Assembly: GCA_013811975.1 (NCBI GenBank)
Contig: JACCUF010000393.1
Span: 1-5,651 of the forward strand
Source of the DNA: Geodermatophilaceae bacterium
Lineage (GTDB): Bacteria; Actinomycetota; Actinomycetes; Mycobacteriales; Geodermatophilaceae
Direction of reading: 5' to 3'
Length of the DNA: 5,651 bases
Numbering within the stretch: the stretch's first letter is position 1; the number at the start of each line of letters is the position of its first letter. A program made the position numbers and the translations under genes. Below the pieces are notes generated by a model that worked only from the letters and a program-made list of their open reading frames with translations, was not told where the DNA came from and made no database searches. Shown in pieces: positions 1 through 5,651 of this stretch.

Positions 1-744
1 ACCTGCCCCCTGGTGACCAAGGTGCACAAGGAAGCGACCCGATTTGCCCGTGACGGTTACCAGATCCTGCTCATCGGGCACCGCGGACACGAAGAGGTCG
101 AAGGGACCTCCGGCGAAGCGCCGGAGCACATCCAGGTCGTCGACGGACCCGAGGATGTCGCCAATGTGACCGTACGAGACCCCGAGCGCGTGGTCTGGCT
201 GTCCCAGACCACTCTGTCGGTGGACGAGACCCTGGAGACCGTCGATCAGCTCAAGGAGCGCTTTCCCAGGCTGTCCGCACCGCCCAGTGACGACATTTGT
301 TATGCCACCCAGAACCGGCAGCAGGCGGTCAAGCAGATGGCCGGCGACTGCGACCTGGTCCTTGTCGTCGGCTCCACGAACTCGTCGAACTCAGTACGGC
401 TGGTGGAGGTAGCCCTCGATGCCGGAGCCCGCGCCTCGTATCTTGTCGACTTCGCAGACGAGATCGATCCGGCATGGCTCGAGGGCGTACGGACGGTCGG
501 CCTGACCAGCGGCGCATCGGTACCCGAGATGCTCGTGCAGCAGGTCCTGGGCTGGCTGGCTCAGCGCGGGTACGCCGATGTCGAACGAGTCGTGGCGGCC
601 GAGGAGAAGGTCGTCTTCGCGCTGCCGCACGAGCTCAAGCGGAGCATGGCAACAGCCGCCGCCGACGACCGGCGAGGATTCCCCTCCGCCTCGATCGCCC
701 GGACTTCACCGGTGCCGGATGATCCGGTAGCCGCAGACGACTAG
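1..744 (+). CDS. ispH: 4-hydroxy-3-methylbut-2-enyl diphosphate reductase IspH (LytB), 5'-truncated by the window
   Basis: IspH is a cytoplasmic 4Fe-4S enzyme that reduces HMBPP to IPP and DMAPP in the last step of the MEP isoprenoid pathway. The frame is already open at base 1, which reads TCPLVTKVHKEA, so roughly the first 95 residues, including the first cluster cysteine, lie outside the window. In fragment numbering, Cys2 and Cys100 (in ICYATQNRQ) match the second and third cluster ligands. His30 and Glu32 (GHEEVEGT) match the active-site His and proton-donating Glu, and Thr70/Thr71 lie in SQTTLS. The diphosphate-binding residues are Ser128, Asn130 (GSTNSSNS) and Ser173 (SGASVPEM). The conserved fold ends at FALPHELK. 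A tail of about 33 residues, rich in Ala, Asp, Ser and Pro, follows; such tails vary in this family. The TAG stop lies inside the convergent DUF6542 gene. All catalytic residues in view are intact. Confidence 0.97.
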   Translation, partial: TCPLVTKVHKEATRFARDGYQILLIGHRGHEEVEGTSGEAPEHIQVVDGPEDVANVTVRDPERVVWLSQTTLSVDETLETVDQLKERFPRLSAPPSDDICYATQNRQQAVKQMAGDCDLVLVVGSTNSSNSVRLVEVALDAGARASYLVDFADEIDPAWLEGVRTVGLTSGASVPEMLVQQVLGWLAQRGYADVERVVAAEEKVVFALPHELKRSMATAAADDRRGFPSASIARTSPVPDDPVAADD

Positions 745-1125
745 GGCGATGGCAGTGGCAATGCCCATCGCGGGAAAGCCGCGCACCAGAACCGAGGCGA
801 GCACGGTCGGGCTGAGGCTCAGCGTGGGCGCCAGCACGATCTCTAGCACTGCGACGAAGGCGAAAACCAGGGGCGGGGCTAGGACAACAGTCACCACGTC
901 GTGGCGACGTACCATGAGTCCAGCTAGCAGAGTGGATCCGGACAGGGCCAGGAGCGTCAGGGTCGCAAGCCCGACCCCGAGAAGCGACTCGAGCGTGGCA
1001 ACGGCGAGTGTGACCACGAAGACAAGCCCGACGGCAGCCAGCCCGGTCAGTGTGAAGTGCCTAGCCGGCTGATCGGGTGCCCGGGCCGAACCGCTCATGG
1101 CGACCGAACTGGCCCCGACAGTCAC
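706..1125 (-). CDS. DUF6542 family integral membrane protein
   Basis: This is a 139-residue protein of unknown function. After a polar N-terminus of about 24 residues come four hydrophobic segments, near residues 25-45, 52-72, 78-100 and 116-134, so it should be a four-helix inner-membrane protein. The motif RRHDVVTVVLAPPLVFA (residues 73-89) is what I recognise as DUF6542, an actinobacterial family usually found beside ispH and ychF. The start is GTG at 1125, chosen because AGGAGG lies 5 nt upstream; an internal ATG at residue 10 has no comparable site. The gene follows rmuC by 68 nt on the same strand and may be transcribed with it. Its last 39 bp overlap the end of ispH tail to tail. The family assignment rests on the motif, the topology and the neighbourhood; nothing here suggests a substrate or partner. 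Confidence 0.85.
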   Translation of the reverse strand: MTVGASSVAMSGSARAPDQPARHFTLTGLAAVGLVFVVTLAVATLESLLGVGLATLTLLALSGSTLLAGLMVRRHDVVTVVLAPPLVFAFVAVLEIVLAPTLSLSPTVLASVLVRGFPAMGIATAIALVVCGYRIIRHR

Positions 1126-1130
1126 CGGTA

Positions 1131-1136
1131 CCTCCT
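1131..1136 (-). promoter_or_regulatory. Strong Shine-Dalgarno for the DUF6542 gene
   Basis: The minus strand reads GAGGAGGTACCG and then GTG. The AGGAGG core sits 5 nt before the start codon. It decides the GTG start at 1125 over the downstream ATG and implies efficient translation that does not depend on coupling to rmuC. Confidence 0.8.
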
Positions 1137-1156
1137 CGGACTCGACTGCTCTTCTC

Positions 1157-1185
1157 GGCCGGGCGGATCGAAGGCCGGGCGGCCT
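1157..1185. repeat. 10-bp direct repeat with a small GC hairpin between rmuC and the DUF6542 gene
   Basis: GGCCGGGCGG occurs at 1157-1166 and again at 1173-1182, a 16-bp period. The second copy is part of an inverted repeat at 1172-1185 (AGGCCG, GG, CGGCCT). The hairpin lies just after the rmuC stop and could slow RNA polymerase, but no T-run follows it, so I do not call it an intrinsic terminator. GC-rich sequence produces such structures by chance. Confidence 0.35.
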
Positions 1186-1193
1186 CGCACAGC

Positions 1194-2336
1194 CTACGGT
1201 CCCGACAATTCGGGTCGGGTGAACCGTGGGTCCGACGCGGTACGCGGCGCACGCGCAGCGCGATCATCACCTAGCCTGGCCCGACGGAACTGGTCGTCGG
1301 CCAGCCCACGAATCGGGGTCTTGATCTCGACGGGACCCGTCATCGGGCTGTCATTCACGCCCAGTTCGCTGAATCTACGAGCGGAGACCAACACGTTGCG
1401 CTCGTAGGAGCCAACCGTCTCGTTGTAGTGGCCGACGGCGCTGCCCAACGCCGAGCCCAGCTTGGCCAGATGTTGCGAGAAACGGACGAGACGCCCGTGC
1501 AGAGTCCGCCCCAGTTCGAGCACTTCGGCCGTATTCGCGGCCAGCACCTCCTGACGCCAGGTGTGGGCCACCGTCCGCAACAGCGCCAGCAAGGTCGCAG
1601 GGGTCGCGATGACGACGTCGCGGGTGAAGCCGTACTCCAGCAAGCCAGGCTCGGTTTCAAGCGCAGCGGCCAAGAAGGCATCAGAGGGCAGGAACAAGAC
1701 AACGAACTCCGGTGTACCGGACACATGCCGGAGATAGTCGCGAGTGGCGAGATTGTCGATGTGTTGGCGCAGCTGTCGCGCGTGCGCGGCCATGCCGAGG
1801 CGTCGTCCGGCTTCGTCCTTGGCGTGCACCGCATCGAGGAAGGCGGCCAGCGGCACCTTGGCATCGAGGATGATCTGCCGACCGGCCGTGAGCTGGATGA
1901 GCATGTCCGGGCGATGGCAGCCCTCGGTGTCGGTGACGGTGGGCTGCTCGAGGAAGTCGCAGTGCGCCAGCATCCCAGACAGCTCGACGACCCGGCGCAA
2001 CTGCATCTCTCCCCACTGGCCTCGCACGTGGGGGGTGCGCAGTGCCGTGACGAGTGCGACAGTTTCGGCCCGTAGAGCCTGCGAAGTCTCACCCATCTGA
2101 GCAACCTGGGCCCGAAGCTCGCCGTGCGCCTGGGCCCGGTCACGGTCGAGGGCGATCAGGTGATCGTGCAACCGGTCAAGCGCCTGTGCGGTGTCCTCAC
2201 CTGTCCAGGGGGGATCGGACCTGTTGCGTCGCAGCAGGATCCAAGCAAACAGACCAGCGACTCCGAGCCCGAGCACGACGCCGATCACCAATGTGGTGGG
2301 ATCCATACCGACGAGCCTGCCCGAGGGGTACGACAT
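1194..2336 (-). CDS. rmuC: DNA recombination protein RmuC, membrane-anchored PD-(D/E)XK-like
   Basis: RmuC proteins limit DNA inversions and rearrangements at inverted repeats and are predicted to be nuclease-like. In this 380-residue protein, residues 14-35 form one N-terminal transmembrane anchor. Residues about 46-100 are a short coiled-coil-like stretch, and the RmuC domain (PF02646) runs from about 100 to 330. The PD-(D/E)XK-like core is visible as RPD (Asp144) and LDAK (Asp158, Lys160). Other family blocks are RGQWGEMQLRRVVE, FVVLFLPSDAF, IATPATLLALLRTVAHTWRQE and SYERNV. It is shorter than E. coli RmuC (475 residues), mainly in the coiled coil. The C-terminal 30 residues are a polar, Arg-rich tail. 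ATG at 2336 starts 9 nt after the ogt stop, but the only SD-like sequence (AGGA) touches the start codon. ATG at 2306 (MDPTTLV), just before the anchor, is a serious alternative. Confidence 0.95.
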   Translation of the reverse strand: MSYPSGRLVGMDPTTLVIGVVLGLGVAGLFAWILLRRNRSDPPWTGEDTAQALDRLHDHLIALDRDRAQAHGELRAQVAQMGETSQALRAETVALVTALRTPHVRGQWGEMQLRRVVELSGMLAHCDFLEQPTVTDTEGCHRPDMLIQLTAGRQIILDAKVPLAAFLDAVHAKDEAGRRLGMAAHARQLRQHIDNLATRDYLRHVSGTPEFVVLFLPSDAFLAAALETEPGLLEYGFTRDVVIATPATLLALLRTVAHTWRQEVLAANTAEVLELGRTLHGRLVRFSQHLAKLGSALGSAVGHYNETVGSYERNVLVSARRFSELGVNDSPMTGPVEIKTPIRGLADDQFRRARLGDDRAARAPRTASDPRFTRPELSGP

Positions 2337-2345
2337 TCCTGGTAT

Positions 2346-2858
2346 TCACCACGCGGCAAGCTCAGGCTTGGCCCGGGATTCATGGTCGAGCAGCCAGCCC
2401 TTGGGGCCCAGGCCGTACCGGAAGCCGTGCAAGGCACCGTTCGCCGAGATCACCCGATGGCATGGGACGAACAACGCCGCCGCGTTCCGCGAACACGCGC
2501 TGGCCGCTGCACGTACGGCTGTCGGCCGACCGCACCGTGCGGCGAAGCCTCCGTAAGTAAGCGTCGTACCGGCCGGCACGTCCCGCAGGACATCCCACGC
2601 GTGGCTGATGAATGGCCCACTGGACTGCCGTACCGGGATGTCGTCGATGGCGTTCACGTAGCCGTTCATGTAGCGCCCTACGGCGCGGCTTATCCGGCCG
2701 AGATCTGCACAGGCGTCGATCGTCCGCGGACGCAGCGCTGGGGCCATCACCGCGACAAGCGAGTCCAGATCAGTCGTCCATCCGCTGGCGTACACGGTGT
2801 CACCCTGCGCCAGGACGGTGAAGGCGCCCACTGGAGTGTCGGTCGTCCAGCTGCGCAT
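2346..2858 (-). CDS. ogt: Methylated-DNA--protein-cysteine methyltransferase (O6-alkylguanine repair)
   Basis: This 170-residue suicide enzyme moves the alkyl group from O6-methylguanine (or O4-methylthymine) in DNA to its own cysteine. Residues 1-70 form the less conserved N-terminal domain. Residues 80-160 are the DNA-binding, active-site domain. The acceptor is Cys133 in VPCHRVI, and Asn125 is the conserved Asn upstream of it. The Arg in AVRAA (about residue 116) is the expected base-flipping arginine. HGFRYGLGPKGWLLDHE matches the family's G-[YF]-x-x-GL-x-x-K-x-x-LL-x-x-E block. The frame stays open further upstream to about 3170. I chose ATG at 2858 because homology begins there, a GAGGAG site lies 9 nt upstream, and the stop of the Ada-AlkA gene overlaps it as TGATG, which suggests translational coupling. 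The Ada-AlkA plus Ogt pair is also adjacent in M. tuberculosis (Rv1317c and Rv1316c). Confidence 0.95.
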   Translation of the reverse strand: MRSWTTDTPVGAFTVLAQGDTVYASGWTTDLDSLVAVMAPALRPRTIDACADLGRISRAVGRYMNGYVNAIDDIPVRQSSGPFISHAWDVLRDVPAGTTLTYGGFAARCGRPTAVRAAASACSRNAAALFVPCHRVISANGALHGFRYGLGPKGWLLDHESRAKPELAAW

Positions 2859-4429
2859 CACGCGGTTCTCCTCACGGCCGGCAGTGCCGGCCCAGCGTAG
2901 GTTTCGGGCTTTCGGCTTGGTCGGGAAGCTCGGTCGGCGGTCTGCTGCACCCAGAGGTGCATGACCGCGTACGAGCGCCAGGGTCGCCACGAGAGCGCGC
3001 GGTCGTTGGCAGCGCGCTCTCCGATCGGGGCCACGGCGACCTGATCCGAGTCGCACCGACCTGATCCTTCGCCGGCCAGCGCGTCCAGGGCCCGGCGCAA
3101 GATCAGGTCGCCGCCGAGGAACACGTCGGGGTCCGAGAGCCCGCGCATGGCCACGTAGGCCGCCGTCCACGGGCCGATCCCCCGCAGCCGCTGGAGTCCC
3201 TCGACGGCTTCCCTGCGGTCCACACCGATCGCCAGACAGATCGAGCCCTCAGCCAGCGCGCCGGCGAGATCGTGCAGCGTGCGCTGTCTGGCGTTCGTCA
3301 TCCCCAGGCCGGACAGATCTGCACCCGCGATCGCCTCAGGTCTTGGAAAGATATGCGTCAGACCGCTATCGGGTGTGGTTAGTGACGTGCCCAGAGTTCT
3401 GACCAGTCGTGACGTCAGGGTCATCGCGCCCGCGATAGACACCTGCTGCCCGATCACGGCGCGAACGGCCAGCTCGGCGGCATCGGCAGCCCCTGGTACC
3501 CGCAGCCCCGGACGCCTGGCGATCAATGGCCCGAGGACCGGGTCAGCGCGCAGCGCATCGTGGACGGCGATCGGGTCGCTGTCCGCATCCAGGATCCGTC
3601 GGCAGCTAGCGACTGCAGCGGGCAGGTCACGGACATCATCCAGTCGCAGCACGCACTGGGTGAATGTCTCCTGCGGAGTGAGTTCGACCGTTGCCGGCCC
3701 GTGCGCGAGATCCAGCACCCGCCGGTAGGTGCCCCCGACGACCTCTTCGACCTCGCGCACCTGATGTCCGGCGAAGAACGCAAGCAAGGCTGCCTGGTCG
3801 TAGGGAGCCCGATGGGCCAACCGGAGGCTGATCACCCCTGGTGCGGTGCGTGCGGTACGGCTTCCCGAGCGGAGCTCGCCCGGGGTACGCGCGAAGATCG
3901 CGCGAACGGTCTCGTTGAACTGCCGAATGCTGCGAAACCCGGCGGCGAAGGTCACGTCCGCGAAGGACATCTCGGTTGTCTCGATCAGCACCCGCGCTGT
4001 CTGAGCGCGTTGCGCCCGGGCCAGGCCCAACGCGCCGACCCCGAGTTCGGCCACGAGCAGACGGTGCAGGTGTCGTTCGGAATAACCGAGGACGGCGGCG
4101 AGTCCAGGAACACCGACCCGATCGACGGTGCCATCAGCGATCAGCCGCATTGCCCGGCCGACGGCGTCGGCGCGGACATTCCACTCCGGTGATCCCGGTG
4201 CCGCATCGGGGCGACAGCGACGGCATGCGCGAAAACCAGCGGCCTGGGCTGCTGCCGCCACAGGGTAGTAGGAAACATTGTGCGGCAAAGGGGTACGCGC
4301 CGGGCAGCTGGGACGGCAGTAGATCCCGGTGGTGTGCACGCCGACGAAGAACCAGCCGTCGAAACGGCCATCCCGGCTGCTCACCGCGCGATAGCAGCGC
4401 TCGGAGTCCAGACCTTGATCGGTGAGCAT
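2858..4429 (-). CDS. alkA: Ada-AlkA fusion: methylphosphotriester-sensing AraC regulator with 3-methyladenine DNA glycosylase
   Basis: This 523-residue protein joins an alkylation sensor-regulator to a base-excision repair enzyme. Residues 8-78 are the Ada zinc domain. Cys38, Cys42, Cys69 and Cys72 (YCRPSC, CRRC) bind zinc, and Cys38 is the expected acceptor of methyl from phosphotriesters. Residues about 88-187 are an AraC-type double helix-turn-helix (ending FRSIRQFNETVRAIFARTPGELR). Residues about 200-310 are the AlkA N-terminal domain, and 315-495 the HhH-GPD glycosylase. That domain carries the hairpin GIGPWTAAY (417-425, including the aromatic Trp421 and Tyr425) and the catalytic Asp441 in VFLGGD. 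WRPWRSYAVMHLW closes the fold. The segment at about 450-480 looks longer than usual and contains an 11-bp direct repeat. ATG at 4429 fits the usual N-terminus (SERCYRAVSSRDGRFDGWF); no good SD precedes it, so a leaderless transcript is possible. It probably activates its own operon, as Ada does. Confidence 0.96.
   Translation of the reverse strand: MLTDQGLDSERCYRAVSSRDGRFDGWFFVGVHTTGIYCRPSCPARTPLPHNVSYYPVAAAAQAAGFRACRRCRPDAAPGSPEWNVRADAVGRAMRLIADGTVDRVGVPGLAAVLGYSERHLHRLLVAELGVGALGLARAQRAQTARVLIETTEMSFADVTFAAGFRSIRQFNETVRAIFARTPGELRSGSRTARTAPGVISLRLAHRAPYDQAALLAFFAGHQVREVEEVVGGTYRRVLDLAHGPATVELTPQETFTQCVLRLDDVRDLPAAVASCRRILDADSDPIAVHDALRADPVLGPLIARRPGLRVPGAADAAELAVRAVIGQQVSIAGAMTLTSRLVRTLGTSLTTPDSGLTHIFPRPEAIAGADLSGLGMTNARQRTLHDLAGALAEGSICLAIGVDRREAVEGLQRLRGIGPWTAAYVAMRGLSDPDVFLGGDLILRRALDALAGEGSGRCDSDQVAVAPIGERAANDRALSWRPWRSYAVMHLWVQQTADRASRPSRKPETYAGPALPAVRRTA
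2868..2873 (-). promoter_or_regulatory. Shine-Dalgarno that sets the ogt start
   Basis: GAGGAG on the minus strand lies 9 nt before ATG 2858, inside the last codons of the Ada-AlkA gene. With the TGATG stop/start overlap it supports this ATG rather than any of the earlier in-frame starts, which would add over 100 unrelated residues. Confidence 0.7.
3037..3067. repeat. 11-bp direct repeat inside the Ada-AlkA gene
   Basis: CGACCTGATCC occurs at 3037-3047 and 3057-3067, a 20-bp period. It lies in the linker between catalytic Asp441 and the WRPWRSY block. Because 20 is not a multiple of 3, the two copies are read in different frames (GSGR and SDQV). The reading frame stays open through both. Confidence 0.6.
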
Positions 4430-4436
4430 GGCGCCG

Positions 4437-4463
4437 ACTATGCCATCGCAGGACGTGTGTCAC
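4437..4463 (-). promoter_or_regulatory. Weak candidate promoter of the ada-alkA/ogt/rmuC operon
   Basis: On the minus strand GTGACA (4463-4458, five of six matches to TTGACA) is followed by a 15-nt spacer and CATAGT (4442-4437), which ends 7 nt before the ATG at 4429. That spacing would give a leaderless mRNA, in line with the missing SD. The spacer is short and the -10 lacks its first T, so this is tentative. I see no E. coli-like Ada box. Confidence 0.25.
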
Positions 4464-4510
4464 TAGCGGGAATCGGACGCCAAGGTTGGGCCCGTGTGGA
4501 CTGTCCCGCA

Positions 4511-4565
4511 TTGTCAGAAGGCGCCCTTCAGTCGAACCTATCGACTCAAGGACGCCTTGAGCCAA
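4511..4565. repeat. 55-bp imperfect palindrome made of two smaller palindromes (compound operator or REP/BIME-like)
   Basis: The arms 4511-4535 and 4541-4565 pair at 20 of 25 positions around the 5-nt centre ACCTA. Each arm holds its own palindrome: CAGAAGGCGCCCTTCAG (4515-4531, six of seven arm pairs) and CTCAAGGACGCCTTGAG (4545-4561, seven of seven). The shared form is C-W-S-AAGG-N3-CCTT-S-AG. The inner arms AGTCGA and TCGACT (4530-4535, 4541-4546) form a third. The centres fall at 4523, 4538 and 4553, exactly 15 bp apart. No T-run follows on either strand. The element lies between divergent genes, ending 20 bp before the candidate ychF -10. Its function is unknown. Confidence 0.7.
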
Positions 4566-4585
4566 ACAGCGGCGAGCCACCGCCG

Positions 4586-4591
4586 TACCCT
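4586..4591 (+). promoter_or_regulatory. Candidate -10 element for a leaderless ychF transcript
   Basis: TACCCT fits the actinobacterial TANNNT -10 pattern and ends 8 nt before the ychF GTG. No Shine-Dalgarno precedes that GTG (the sequence is GGCACCTC), so a transcript starting at or next to the start codon is plausible. No good -35 is seen; the region where it would lie abuts the right end of the 4511-4565 palindrome. Confidence 0.45.
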
Positions 4592-4599
4592 GGCACCTC

Positions 4600-5651
4600 G
4601 TGAGTTTGACCATCGGCATCGTCGGGCTGCCCAACGTCGGCAAGTCCACGCTGTTCAACGCTTTGACGAAGAACGACGTCCTTGCGGCGAACTACCCGTT
4701 CGCGACCATCGAGCCCAACGTCGGTGTGGTCGGTGTCCCCGATGAGCGGCTGCCCGTACTCGCGAACCTGCACGACAGCGCGAAGGTGGTTCCTGCGGCG
4801 GTCTCGTTCGTCGACATCGCTGGAATCGTTCGTGGAGCAAGCGAGGGACAGGGGCTGGGCAACAAGTTCCTGGCTCACATCCGCGAGGCCAGCGCGATCT
4901 GTCAGGTGATCCGGGTCTTCTCCGACGACGATGTGGCCCATGTCGACGGGCGGGTCTCCCCGGAGGGTGACATCGAGACGATCAACACCGAACTGATCCT
5001 GGCCGACCTGCAGACCCTCGAGAAGGCGATCCCGCGGTTGGAGAAGGAGGGCCGGCTGGCAAAGGACCGCCGTACCGTGCTGGATGCCGCGACCGAGGCC
5101 GTTGCGATCCTCGACGGGGGTGAGGTGCTCTACGGTTCCACGGTCGACCTGGACGTCTTGGCCGAGCTCTCTCTGCTCACCGCCAAGCCGTTCCTGTACG
5201 TCTTCAACGTCGACGAGGATGAACTTGCCGATCCCGCGGTCATCGGCGAACTGCGTGCCCTGGTCGCCCCGGCCGAGGCAATCGTTCTGGACGCCAAGGT
5301 CGAGGCCGAGTTGGCAGAGCTTCCCGACGAGGAGGCAGCGGAATTGCTCTCAGCCGTGGGTCAGGATGAGCCCGGGCTGCACCAACTCGCTCGGATCGGC
5401 TTCGACACCCTTGGCTTGCAGACCTATCTAACGGCCGGCCCGAAGGAGTCCCGCGCCTGGACCATCCCCAAGGGTGCAACCGCACCGGAGGCCGCCGGGG
5501 TCATCCACTCGGACTTCCAGCGCGGATTCATCAAAGCCGAGATCGTGTCCTACGACGACCTCGTCGCGGCCGGATCGATGGCCGAGGCCAAGGCTCGCGG
5601 CCGGGTACGGATGGAGGGCAAGGACTACCGGATGGCCGACGGCGACGTTGT
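4600..5651 (+). CDS. ychF: Redox-regulated ATPase YchF/OLA1 (Obg-family P-loop NTPase), 3'-truncated by the window
   Basis: YchF is a universally conserved, ribosome-associated Obg-family ATPase linked to translation and stress response. The 350 codons in view run without a break and stop two bases into the next codon; about ten residues should be missing. Residues 9-17 are the P-loop GLPNVGKST, followed by switch I FATIEPNVG (34-42). The G3 motif is DIAG (72-75), followed by Ile76 where Ras-type proteins have the catalytic Gln, as expected for a HAS-NTPase. The base-specificity motif is N203-V-D-E206 (NxxE) instead of NKxD, the YchF hallmark associated with ATP rather than GTP use. The middle (about 125-190) is the helical insertion. 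Residues from about 273 are the TGS domain, including GVIHSDFQRGFIKAE. The start is GTG at 4600, giving the standard N-terminus MSLTIGIVG. Confidence 0.98.
   Translation, partial: MSLTIGIVGLPNVGKSTLFNALTKNDVLAANYPFATIEPNVGVVGVPDERLPVLANLHDSAKVVPAAVSFVDIAGIVRGASEGQGLGNKFLAHIREASAICQVIRVFSDDDVAHVDGRVSPEGDIETINTELILADLQTLEKAIPRLEKEGRLAKDRRTVLDAATEAVAILDGGEVLYGSTVDLDVLAELSLLTAKPFLYVFNVDEDELADPAVIGELRALVAPAEAIVLDAKVEAELAELPDEEAAELLSAVGQDEPGLHQLARIGFDTLGLQTYLTAGPKESRAWTIPKGATAPEAAGVIHSDFQRGFIKAEIVSYDDLVAAGSMAEAKARGRVRMEGKDYRMADGDV

Noticed and set aside
2820..2829. GAAGGCGCCC in ogt, identical to ten bases of the left palindrome arm (4517-4526)
   Set aside because: It is in coding sequence without the CCTTC partner that makes the palindrome; a chance GC-rich match is likely.
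1428..2900. Long plus-strand open frames of 215 and 258 codons (1428-2075 and 2124-2900) opposite rmuC and ogt
   Set aside because: They are antisense shadows caused by high-GC codon bias: they resemble no family, have no SD, and run across well-supported minus-strand genes.
2346..3170. Extended 274-residue version of Ogt with an Arg-rich N-terminus
   Set aside because: The extra residues overlap the Ada-AlkA gene in another frame and look like non-coding translation. The SD and the TGATG junction support ATG 2858.
3560..4192. Plus-strand open frame of 210 codons opposite the Ada-AlkA gene
   Set aside because: It is the mirror of a gene whose domains and catalytic residues are all intact; it has no recognisable domain or start signal.
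4533..4546. Possible LexA/SOS box (TCGAAC half-site) in the divergent intergenic region
   Set aside because: Only one half matches the actinobacterial TCGAAC-N4-GTTCGA pattern; the other half reads CGACTC. The symmetry here is better explained by the larger palindrome.
4511..4565. The palindrome as an intrinsic terminator
   Set aside because: No T-run follows on either strand, and it lies between divergent starts where no transcript needs to end.
1..5651. CRISPR array, tRNA or rRNA gene, insertion sequence, prophage or toxin-antitoxin pair
   Set aside because: I saw no regularly spaced repeats, tRNA-like cloverleaf, transposase, integrase or small paired ORFs. Nearly all of the window is accounted for by six housekeeping or repair genes.

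Overview
The window is from a high-GC actinobacterium. The evidence is GTG starts, strong GC bias at third codon positions, the DUF6542 membrane protein (an actinobacterial family), and the order ispH (+), DUF6542 (-), ychF (+). As I recall it, this is the order of Mycobacterium tuberculosis Rv1110, Rv1111c and Rv1112. I cannot name the genus.

Layout: bases 1-744 hold the C-terminal part of IspH, the last enzyme of the MEP isoprenoid pathway, on the plus strand. Its end overlaps by 39 bp the end of a convergent minus-strand gene for a four-helix DUF6542 membrane protein (706-1125). Upstream of that gene on the minus strand lie rmuC (1194-2336), ogt (2346-2858) and an Ada-AlkA fusion gene (2858-4429). 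These four minus-strand genes are packed closely. The fusion stop and the ogt start share one base (TGATG), ogt and rmuC are 9 bp apart, and rmuC and DUF6542 are 68 bp apart with a near-perfect Shine-Dalgarno before the latter. A 170-bp divergent intergenic region (4430-4599) separates this cluster from plus-strand ychF (4600 to the window end), which is probably only some ten codons short of complete.

How the genes may work together: the Ada-AlkA fusion combines a methyl-sensing zinc domain, an AraC-type DNA-binding domain and an AlkA-type 3-methyladenine glycosylase. Ogt repairs O6-alkylguanine by suicidal methyl transfer. RmuC is a membrane-anchored, nuclease-like protein that limits DNA rearrangements. 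The three make a compact alkylation and DNA-integrity operon, set between two genes that are neighbours of ychF in related genomes. If the fusion regulates its own promoter, rmuC and perhaps the DUF6542 gene could be alkylation-inducible; this is inference.

The coding content is otherwise ordinary. The least explained signal is a 55-bp imperfect palindrome (4511-4565) in the divergent intergenic region. Each arm is itself a palindrome, and the three centres are spaced exactly 15 bp apart. It lies just upstream of a candidate ychF -10 element and looks like a compound operator or a REP/BIME-like element.
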